This document shows positions 8,031 to 14,560 of a stretch of 14,560 nt of DNA, piece by piece (position 1 is the stretch's first letter; every line of letters starts with the position of its first letter). This DNA is from UBA6263 sp049305865 (GTDB lineage: Bacteria > Patescibacteriota > Gracilibacteria > Absconditabacterales > Absconditicoccaceae): positions 1 through 14,560 of the forward strand of contig JBAQPP010000037.1 of assembly GCA_049305865.1 (NCBI GenBank), given 5' to 3'. The position numbers and the translations under genes were made by a program. The notes under the pieces were generated by a model. That model worked only from the letters and a program-made list of their open reading frames with translations, was not told the DNA's origin and did no database searches.

Positions 8031-10310
8031 TTAACTAAATGTAATATTTCCTCTTAATCCAGATTCAGATTCTTCATCATCCTTTTGAATGTTTTGAAAT
8101 TTTTTAGAGTCATGTTTGATTTCTTGTTTGACTTGAGTAGTTCCATTATCGTCTTTCATAGTCAAAGAAACTTTTTCTCTTTCCAAATCTACTTCCAAAA
8201 TTCTAACTTTGACTTGCTGTCATACTTTTACTACATCAGTAGGATTGGTTACAAAATAGTTCGCCATCTGAGATTTATGGACAAGTCAATCACTATGTAG
8301 ACCTATATCTACAAATGCACCAAAATCAGTAACGTTTCTAACTATTCACTGCAGTTGCATTCAGATAGTTAAGTTTTTTATATCTACAACATCAGTAGCA
8401 AAACAAGGCGCTTCCAATTCATCTCTAGGATCTAGTCATGGTCTTTGAAGTTCAGCAATCACATCTTTTAGAGTTTCTAGTCATATATCATATTTTGTAG
8501 ATCGATCACGAAATTTAGAATCAAAATCATTGTTCAATTGCATTGGTAATTTAAGATCTTTTTTCTTTATACCAAATTCATTTTCTATCATACTATAAAC
8601 TTGTTTATGTATTTCAGGATGTATACCTGTTTCATCTAAAATTTCTTTTCATCATTTTATTCTCATAAATCATATCGCCTGTTCATAGGCTTTGGGTCAT
8701 AATCATTTTACTTTCTTTATCTGTGCTTTACTAGTGAATTTCCCATTAGCATCCCTATATTCTACTACATTTTTTGCTACTGCTTCGCTCAATCATGCAA
8801 TATATTGAAGCAATGTATAACTTGCAGTATTTACATCTACACCCACACTGTTTACTACATCTTCAACTTTTTCATCTAGTTTTTCTTTTAGATATTTCTG
8901 ATCTACATCATGTTGATATTGTCATACTCATATAGATTTTGGATCGATTTTTGTAAGTTCCGCCAATGGATCTTGCACTCTATGTGCTATACTTATTGCT
9001 CATCTGATAGTTACATCCAAATCTGGATATTCATCTTGCGCTAATTTAGAAGCAGAATATACAGATGCTCCAGATTCTGAAGTAATCATATATTTTACAT
9101 TTAGTTTATATTTTTTTATAAATTCATTTACTATTTTCTCGGATTCTCTAGATGCTGTACCATTTCATATAACTATAAGATCTATTTTATAATCACTAAC
9201 CAATTTTGATAAAGTATCCCGTGCTTCTTGTACTTTATTTTGGGGTTCCGTTGGATATATGACTGTTTTTGTAAGAAATTTTCAAGTCTGATCTACAACA
9301 GCCAATTTACATCATGTCCTAAATGCAGGGTCAAAACCCAAAACATTCATTCATTTTATAGGAGGGGCTAATAAAAGATTTTTTAAATTATCTCCAAATA
9401 CTTTTATAGCTGCTTCATCTGCCCATCTTTTTTTATCCGATCTTAATTCTCTTTCTAATGACGGTAAAAGTAATCTTTTTAATCAGTCTTGTAATGCTTC
9501 TTCAAGATAAATAATACTAGTTCAATATTCTTTGGGGACAAAAAATTTCTTCGTATCTTCCCATATTTTATCATCAGAAAGTTGTAAACCTATATTCAAC
9601 TGCTTTTCCTTCTCTGCTCTAGAAACAGCCAAATAAGCATAAGATGGCATTTCATATAATTTCTTTGAATAATTTGCATACACTTTATAAACGCCATTCT
9701 CTTCAAAAGTTTTTGTTACTTTGGTTTCAAGTACGGCAAAACTTTCTTCTCTAGTTTTGATTTCTTCTCTCAAATCTGCATGATCAGAAACATCCTCTGC
9801 AACTATATCCTTTGCTCATCATATTGCCTCTGCAGAATCTTTGACACTAGTCTTGATATCTCACGTATCTTTGATAAATTTTATTGCTTCAATATCAAAA
9901 TCCTCTTTGCTAAGTTGTACTTTACGCAAAATATCTGCTAATGGCTCGAGTCATTTAGCTTTTGCTATAGTTGCTTTTGTATTTTTCTTTTCTTTGAATG
10001 GCCTATATAGATCTTCTACCCTTGCCAATGTTTCAGCTTCCATAATCTGTTTTCTAAGTTCATCAGTCATCAATCATTTTTCATCTATCAAACGTATCAC
10101 ATCAGCTTTTCTAGCTTCAAGATTTCTAGTATAAGTATACATTTCATTAAAATCTCTCAACTGTTCATCGGTTGCTCATTCTGTTAATTCTTTACGATAC
10201 CTAGCTATAAAAGGAACCGTATTACCTTCATCCAATAATTGTATAATACTACGAACTATATTAGGTTTCATAGCTACTTTTGTACTAATCAAATTTATCA
10301 AATCCGTCAT
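8031..10310 (-). CDS. tex: Tex family protein (transcription accessory factor, S1 RNA-binding)
   Basis: A 759-residue Tex protein, the normal family length. The N-terminal helical domain (about 1-190) includes NTVPFIARYRKELTGATDEQ. MPSYAYLAVSRAEKEKQL is the conserved pSHRxLAlxRgExE region. The YqgF/RNase H-like domain starts with LGFDPAFRTGCKLAVVD (about 325) and contains VIGNGTASRESE and ITSESGASVYSAS. SIAHRVQDPLAELTKIDPKS and IGVGQYQHDVDQ follow. A helix-hairpin-helix region (about 475-530) has NTASYTLLQYIAGLSEAVAK and VKGLGPKAYEQAIGFMRI. The S1 domain (about 648-720) has GIVRNVTDFGAFVDIGLHSD. Tex binds nucleic acids and associates with transcription and, in homologues, with ribosome-related processes. 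Most glycines are UGA; the plus-strand mirror shows them as TCA. Its start lies 60 bases downstream of the hflX stop, so the two are likely co-transcribed. Confidence 0.97.
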
Positions 10311-10370
10311 CTTTTATTTCAAAATATAAAAATATTCGACAATAAGGTAAAATCATTTTTTCTATTCTAT

Positions 10371-11516
10371 CTAGAAAAGGTTTATCAATTTATCCCTAAG
10401 CTCATCTATTCATCTACCATCATAAACCGAAATCCAAATACAATCCTTATCTTTAAATTTCAATTTTAACTGTTTCAATTGTTCAGTATTTATCAAATCT
10501 ATTTTATTAAATACCATAAGTCTTTTTTGTTTGGCTCATATCTCATCAAGAATATTGTTCACCACAGAGATTCTATCATCCACATAAATATCTGATGCAT
10601 CTATTATATGTAACAATAAATCTGCTTCTATACTATCTTCTAGAGTAGATGCAAAAGCCTGTATCAGTCTAGGTGGTAAATCACGTATAAATCATATTGT
10701 ATCATTCAAAAGAAATTCTTTTCAAGTCCCTAGTACAGGATCTGTCATAAGATATAACTTTCATACATTTGTTCATAGGGTAGCAAATAACTTATTTTCA
10801 GCTATTACTCATTTATTTGTAAGATAATTCAAAAGTGAAGATTTTCATACATTTGTATAGCCTACTATTCCAATAGTTGGTATTCATCTTTTTCTTCTTG
10901 TATCTCTATGAATCCTCCTCATATTTTCATACTCCTTAAGTTTTTCTGTTATCTTAAATTGCTTTTCTTTGAGATGCCTCCTCATCCTTTCAGTATTGGT
11001 TTCTCACAGTCATCTCATAGCTCATTCTCATCATCATCATTGACGAGAAAGCTCCATTCACATTCCATATATTCTAGGTCACATATGTCTAATCGCAGCC
11101 AATTCTATCTGCATTTTGGCTTCCATACCATTGGCATGTTTATCAAATATTTTCAATATCAAATCTACTCTATCCCAGGCCTTGGCTCATATAGGACGAA
11201 GTTTTTCATTTAATTGATAAACTTGAGATGGTTTGAGAACATTGCCCACTATCAATAACTGAGCTCAGACTTCTTTCATTTCCAAAATAATTTCTTCAAG
11301 CTTACCGCTACCAATATATGTCCTCTTATCTGGCATATCTCTTTTTTGATATCTTTTGATTACAACCATACCACCAAAAGTATTAACTAGATTTTCAAGT
11401 TCCAGCATCCTATCTTCTAATATATTGGTATCTATACTTCTATCTACAATATCAACCAAATATACTTTCAAATCAGTTTTTTCAGTCAACAATGGATTCA
11501 TTGGATCTAAACTCAT
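10371..11516 (-). CDS. hflX: GTPase HflX (ribosome-binding, ribosome-splitting factor family)
   Basis: A 381-residue HflX, within the family range. The N-terminal HflX domain has TYIGSGKLEEI (67-77) and LKPSQVYQLNEKL. The linker carries the family glycine loop SRQGGGGEGAMRGLGET (157-173), in which the four consecutive glycines are four consecutive UGA codons. The GTPase domain shows G1 GYTNVGKSS (219-227), G2 region LFATLGT (243-249), G3 DTIGF (272-276) and G4 NKID (337-340); the usual G5 SA is replaced by ISVYDGRG, a mild divergence. The P-loop Gly before KS is UGA. ATG at 11516 is chosen; a TTG one codon upstream is an unnecessary alternative. HflX splits stalled ribosomes in better-studied bacteria, and this role is expected here. 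It is the first gene of the hflX-tex unit, divergent from the glycosyltransferase. Confidence 0.97.
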
Positions 11517-11528
11517 CAATATTTTAAA

Positions 11529-11556
11529 TATATAAATCTGAAAACAATTTTATCAA
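11529..11556 (-). promoter_or_regulatory. Candidate hflX promoter, almost leaderless
   Basis: On the minus strand TTGATA (11556-11551), a 16-base spacer and TATATA (11534-11529) precede the hflX ATG by only 12 bases. Initiation 6-7 bases after the -10 box would leave a leader of about five nucleotides. This fits the absence of a Shine-Dalgarno sequence. Confidence 0.35.
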
Positions 11557-11591
11557 TCCCAACTTTTTATTCAAAGGATATTTGTTTTACC

Positions 11592-11619
11592 TTGAAACTT
11601 TATTTTTTTCTCTTATATC
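11592..11619 (+). promoter_or_regulatory. Candidate promoter of the WecA/TagO-like gene
   Basis: TTGAAA (11592-11597) and TATATC (11614-11619) with a 16-base spacer lie about 46 bases before the ATG at 11666, in the gap shared with divergent hflX. Tentative because of the high AT content. Confidence 0.35.
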
Positions 11620-11665
11620 TTAAAAAAACAATCTAGATTATTTTAATTTTTAATTTAGAAATTTT

Positions 11666-12745
11666 ATGAATTATATTCTAGTTATCATACTAAGTATAAT
11701 AGTATTATTTGTCTGACTAAAAATATTTTCCAAGTTCAAAATATTAGATAAACCATGAAATGATCTCAAAAATACTAGAAAACCAGTACCTACAATGTTA
11801 TGAATATTCGCATATTTGGGATTTTTTATTATAGTTCTAATTTTATTCCCAGATTATTTTTCAAACAATTTATTATTGTGATTATTAGCTTGAAGTCTAC
11901 CCATAATCATATTAGAGACGTTAGAAGAAATGAGTTATATATGAAGAATTAAATTTAAAATACATCCCATCATCAGACTTTTGATACATATTATATGATG
12001 AATATTGGCTGTTTATATATGATGAATATGAATAAACCAAGAATTAATTATAGGTACTCGAAAACGGATCATGCCACAATACATTTTTGTAATATTTTTT
12101 GTCTTACGATCTATCATATGTATAAATGCAATAAATCGGTTTGACGGTATATATGCACAAGCCAGCTGAGTCTCTGCTGTTTGATTCCTTACAATATTTT
12201 TGCTTATAAAATTTATAGTCTTTACAAGTTATACAGTTTTCAAGGGTGACAGTTTAGAAATACTCACCATCACACAGAATCTAGCATTTATACTCTTTGC
12301 AATCAGCTTGATTTCAACATTTATAGAATACAAACCATTAGGTTTACTAAGAGATATATGAATAATGTTCTTTGGATTTAGTATAGCCTATCTATCAGTA
12401 GCTTGATGAGCAAAAATTTGAACACTATTGGTGGCATTATCACTTGTAATATTTGATGCTATATGGGTATGATTTTATAGAATATTTGTAATGAAAAAGA
12501 ATCCCCTCAAAGGAGATTATACGCACTTACATCATAGATTACTATGACTATGACGGACAAGGAGAGAGGCTAGAGCTTCCGTATGGATATGGTCTATCGT
12601 CATGATGATACTTATGCTGCTACAATGAACAGATAGATTAAATAAGGTAATAATATTTTTGATAATGGCGTTGCTATTTTTTGGTATCAATTATTATGTA
12701 TTTATAGTTAAGAAACTCCCTTGTTGACTAAAAATCAATAAATAA
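11666..12745 (+). CDS. GT4 family sugar-phosphate transferase (WecA/TagO/MraY superfamily) with altered acidic pair
   Basis: A 359-residue polytopic membrane protein, the usual size for polyprenyl-phosphate N-acetylhexosamine-1-phosphate transferases. Such enzymes move a sugar-1-phosphate from a UDP-sugar to a lipid carrier, starting cell-surface glycan synthesis. Motifs appear in order: RKPVPTMLGI (38-47) after the first membrane helix; LETLEEMSYIGRIKFKIHP (83-101), at the place of the conserved DD region; NAINRFDGIYAQASGVS (154-170), matching NxxNxxDGxxGL; LRDIGIMFFGF (228-238), matching the GDxGSxxLGF strand; and YTHLHHRLLGLG (285-296), matching the HxHHRL loop typical of WecA/TagO. The HLHH loop favours WecA/TagO over MraY. 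The normally catalytic or metal-binding Asp pair seems to be Glu-Glu (87-88). Many UGA glycines occur. It is monocistronic, and the sugar specificity cannot be told. Confidence 0.88.
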
Positions 12746-12775
12746 AAAAAGCTGGGATAAAAATCACCCCAGCTT
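12744..12775 (-). terminator. Rho-independent terminator on the minus strand
   Basis: AAGCTGGG (12749-12756) and CCCAGCTT (12768-12775) form a perfect 8-bp stem with an 11-base loop. On the minus strand it is followed by seven T residues (12750-12744); on the plus strand the stem is followed by CTGTC, not a T-run. It therefore ends a minus-strand transcript, although no protein gene is on that strand here. The T-tract overlaps the glycosyltransferase stop codon. Confidence 0.85.
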
Positions 12776-12922
12776 CTGTCAAGGAAATATAGGTAAAAAA
12801 CCTCACCACCACTTATGCACAAGAAATATACGAACTGAGCCGCAAATAGACATGGTAGTTTGGGTAAACAAAACCCTATACACCTGGACAACATCTTATC
12901 AATGCCATCTATATATATTTCC
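12744..12922 (-). ncRNA. Probable small structured RNA of unknown family
   Basis: The minus strand of this gap between two plus-strand genes looks like an independent RNA of roughly 180 nt. A closing helix forms between GGAAATATA (12922-12914 on the minus strand) and TATATTTCC (12791-12783), extendable by one pair outside. Inside it, one arm combines AGAUGU/AUGUCU, GGU/ACC and GGGU/ACCC around a UUUGUUU loop. A further weak CUCA/UGAG helix lies 3' of that arm. Right after the closing helix comes a strong terminator with a T-tract. The segment is richer in G and C than flanking spacer. I could not match it to 6S, SRP, tmRNA or RNase P core motifs. The short open frame across it on the same strand has no support. 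Confidence 0.5.
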
Positions 12923-13006
12923 TACAATAAATCAATAGTAAATTAAACTAAATTTATATAACAAACAATTGAATAAAAATCAGATTTCTTTAAATAATTT
13001 CACATT

Positions 13007-13012
13007 TATAAT
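13007..13012 (+). promoter_or_regulatory. Perfect TATAAT -10 box in front of gmk
   Basis: TATAAT ends 14 bases before the gmk ATG, so the transcript would have a leader of about eight bases. The -35 region (TTTCTT or ATTTCT near 12984-12990) is poor. The gap 12923-13026 otherwise shows nothing but AT-rich sequence shared with the minus-strand RNA promoter region. Confidence 0.4.
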
Positions 13013-13026
13013 TTATCATTTCAATA

Positions 13027-13590
13027 ATGTCCAAAATAGTTTTTATACTTTGAGTCTCTGGTAGTTGAAAATGAACAATCATACAAGAATTGTTAAAAAC
13101 TCAACAATTAAAATATTGTCCATCATACTCAACAAGGCCAATGAGACCATGAGAAATAAATTGAGATAGATATCGATTTATAAGTGATGATGAATTCCAT
13201 AAAGCAATAGATAATGATGAATTTATTGAATATGCGACATATTCATGACATCTATATTGAACAAAAAAAGATATTATCCAAAATATTGAATGAGATAAAA
13301 CCCCCATAAAAGAATTAGAACTAGACGGGTTTTCCAAAATTATAGAAAGTCATCAAATGGATAATAAATTTATAAGTATTTTCTTGGATATACCAGATGA
13401 AATAATGATACAAAGAATAACATCTAGAGCTCCAATATCTCCTGAAGATCTAAAACGAAGACTTGAAAGAGCACACGAAGAAAGAGAAAAAGCAAAAAAA
13501 TTATGCAATAAAATAGTATTTACAGATTTATCTTTAAAAGAAAATGTTGAAAGAGTAAAATCTACCTTATACGAAGAATTAAATAATTAA
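13027..13590 (+). CDS. gmk: Guanylate kinase
   Basis: Phosphorylates GMP (and dGMP) to GDP with ATP. The 187-residue protein is slightly shorter than typical (about 205). The P-loop is GVSGSGKGT (9-17); its first and last two glycines are UGA codons, with only G12 GGT, so the gene cannot function without recoding. The GMP-binding segment SYSTRPMRPGEINGDRYRF (33-51) matches the guanylate kinase pattern SxTTRxxRxGExxGxDYxF, including the Arg pair R37 and R40. TYSGHLYGTKKDI matches the GNxYGT segment, and ISIFLDIPDEIMIQRITSRA with LKRRLERAHEE forms the C-terminal core and lid arginines. Around residue 92 PIKELELDGFSKI replaces the usual LxExDxQG strand, a local divergence. An internal ATG at 13357 would give only the C-terminal half. 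It overlaps convergent ksgA by 4 bases. Confidence 0.96.
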
Positions 13591-14366
13591 TTTATAATTT
13601 CTCATATATTTTCCCAAGTAAGTTCTTCCATTCTTTTTTGATGTAAATTATCATTAATTTGAAATTTATTTTTATTCTGTTTAATTAATATTTTTTCTAT
13701 TGCTCACAACGTTTTTCTAGAAAATCCAGAATATAAATCAAGAAATTCTATCAAACGATTCCATTCAATTTTATAGTCTAAATTTTTAATTCTTAATTCA
13801 ACAAGACAACTCTTTACCTTTGGTGCTGGACTAAACGCTTTTGCAGGAACCATTTTCAAATAAGTTACATCATATCAATAATTTAAAAGCCATCGAAGAT
13901 ATGATTTTTTTTTTGCATCAAATCTTATTTTTTCTCATACTTCATTCTGAAGCATAAATATTCATCAAGGAAAGTTGGGATTTCAATCAGCAAAAAATTT
14001 TCTAAGAATAGGAGAAGTAATATAATAAGGCAAGTTTCAAACCACCAAGGTTCTCTCATATTTTAGTTTTTTTTCTTTTAATATTTTTGCTACATCTACT
14101 TCAAGTACATCTCACTGAATATAATTTATAATTCCTCATTTATCATTTCAAATTGCTAAAATTTTTTCTTTTAGCGTATTATCTTTTTCTATTACCATAA
14201 AATTATCAGAAATCTGATTTATAAGTTTTGTAATAGCTCACTTACCAGGTCCTATCTCTATCAAAGCATTACAATCCAATTTTTTATATAAATCTCAAAC
14301 TTTACTAGCAATATAAGATCTCACTTTAGAATCAGTAAGAAAATTTTGTCCCAAATATGTTCACAT
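13587..14366 (-). CDS. ksgA: 16S rRNA adenine dimethyltransferase KsgA/RsmA
   Basis: Dimethylates two adjacent adenines near the 3' end of 16S rRNA during small-subunit maturation, using S-adenosylmethionine. The 259-residue product is near the usual 260-275. The start YLGQNFLTDSKV (4-15) matches the family opening; the SAM loop is LIEIGPGKGAITK (35-47); acidic loop VIEKDN (58-63); QGDVLEVD (84-91); the target-base motif is NLPYYITSPIL (111-121), matching NLPYxxxxP. C-terminal VPAKAFSPAPKVKSCLVEL and FSRKTLGAI also match family blocks. The second glycine loop residue and many others are UGA. The start ATG is directly followed by UGA, so the standard code would give no protein. Its TAA overlaps the gmk stop by three bases on the opposite strand (4-base gene overlap). 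Confidence 0.96.
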
Positions 14367-14391
14367 AAAACTATTGATATTTTAAAATATA

Positions 14392-14419
14392 ACTATAACT
14401 AATCAGTACAAATCTTCAA
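14392..14419 (-). promoter_or_regulatory. Candidate ksgA promoter
   Basis: On the minus strand TTGAAG (14419-14414), a 16-base spacer and TATAGT (14397-14392) precede the ksgA ATG by 25 bases. It is plausible but unproven in AT-rich DNA. Confidence 0.35.
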
Positions 14420-14443
14420 CAAAAAACCAATACAGCAAATAGA

Positions 14444-14471
14444 TTGACATTTATATTAATATATGTATATA
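14444..14471 (+). promoter_or_regulatory. Consensus -35 box leading into a TATA-rich tract
   Basis: TTGACA (14444-14449) is a perfect -35 hexamer. TATATA follows at spacings of 16 (14466-14471) and 18 bases, and perfect TATAAT boxes begin at spacing 22 inside the repeat tract. It would drive a plus-strand gene starting at or past the right edge. Confidence 0.45.
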
Positions 14472-14505
14472 TATAATATAATATAATATAATATAATATA
14501 ATATA
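14470..14505. repeat. Pentanucleotide tandem repeat (TATAA)n
   Basis: About seven copies of a 5-base unit, readable as ATATA or TATAA, run from about 14470 and degenerate into AT alternation by 14518. Every unit boundary on the plus strand creates a TATAAT hexamer, so the tract is an overlapping ladder of consensus -10 boxes. It lies 21 bases past the TTGACA box and before the next start. Confidence 0.8.
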
Positions 14506-14534
14506 TAATATATTTATAATTAAATTTAAAAAAA

Positions 14535-14560
14535 ATGATAAGAGGAGATACTTCAAACAT
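14535..14560 (+). CDS. Possible N-terminus of a plus-strand gene, cut by the right edge
   Basis: ATG at 14535 opens a frame MIRGDTSN that runs off the window after eight codons. AGAGGAG lies inside this short frame, so the true start could instead be the AT at 14559-14560 completed by a G outside the window. Too little is visible to name a product; the promoter-like tract upstream is the main reason to expect a gene. Confidence 0.25.

Noticed and set aside
12694..12894. Minus-strand open frame across the terminator and the putative RNA
   Set aside because: It runs through a strong terminator hairpin into the end of the glycosyltransferase gene and shows no protein features.
12744..12922. Naming the structured RNA as 6S, SRP RNA, tmRNA or RNase P
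   Set aside because: Core motifs of SRP, tmRNA and RNase P RNA are not seen, and the branched fold is not the simple rod of 6S; no family can be assigned by eye.
13357..13590. Separate 77-residue protein starting at an internal ATG
   Set aside because: It is the C-terminal half of guanylate kinase, in frame with the P-loop part once UGA is Gly.
1694..14366. Apparent frameshifts and pseudogenes when reading with the standard code
   Set aside because: The interruptions are almost all UGA, fall at conserved glycines, and vanish with UGA = Gly; true frameshifts were not needed anywhere.
14461..14520. Replication origin because of the AT-rich repeat
   Set aside because: No DnaA box cluster, dnaA or dnaN gene is near; a promoter-like or simple-sequence explanation suffices.

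Overview
The window is AT-rich and can only be read sensibly if UGA is translated as glycine (genetic code 25). That code is known from the candidate phyla Absconditabacteria (SR1) and Gracilibacteria (BD1-5), members of the Patescibacteria/CPR. Read with the standard code, almost every gene falls into fragments. Read with UGA = Gly, eleven of the twelve full-length or near full-length genes become intact proteins of normal family length, and UGA sits at essential glycines such as the P-loop glycines of guanylate kinase and HflX, the Nudix box, and the SAM-binding loop of KsgA. The source is therefore most likely an Absconditabacterium or Gracilibacterium; the window alone does not decide which.

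Layout. (1) Positions 1-1444, minus strand: most of purH, cut by the left edge. It uses only GGN glycine codons and looks more GC-rich than its neighbours, so it looks like a foreign gene. (2) 1445-1693: divergent promoter region. (3) 1694-3085, plus: asnS. (4) 3086-3339: gene-free stretch built of three successive inverted repeats. (5) 3340-5693, plus: a tight five-gene run of a small membrane protein, a C39-like cysteine peptidase, a half-size MFS-type membrane protein, a Nudix hydrolase and a flavodoxin-like protein, closed by a hairpin terminator at 5714-5742. (6) 5763-11516, minus: in transcription order hflX, tex, then a large secreted beta-helix/cadherin/OmpL47-type protein. (7) 11666-12745, plus: a WecA/TagO/MraY-superfamily sugar-phosphate transferase. 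(8) 12744-12922, minus: a probable small structured RNA ending in a strong terminator. (9) 13027-13590, plus: gmk, overlapping convergently by 4 bases with ksgA (13587-14366, minus). (10) 14367-14560: an AT-rich promoter region with a pentanucleotide tandem repeat, leading to a gene that starts at or beyond the right edge.

Functionally this is mostly core housekeeping: tRNA charging (asnS), ribosome biogenesis and rescue (ksgA, hflX), transcription or RNA-related Tex, nucleotide metabolism (gmk, purH) and the first step of a lipid-linked glycan (GT4). The accessory part is the C39/MFS/Nudix/flavodoxin operon and the large secreted protein, which could act at the surface of a cell with an epibiotic or predatory lifestyle (inference). 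None of the genes has a recognisable Shine-Dalgarno sequence, and several candidate promoters lie so close to the ATG that the mRNAs would be nearly leaderless. I see no CRISPR array, transposase, tRNA or rRNA.
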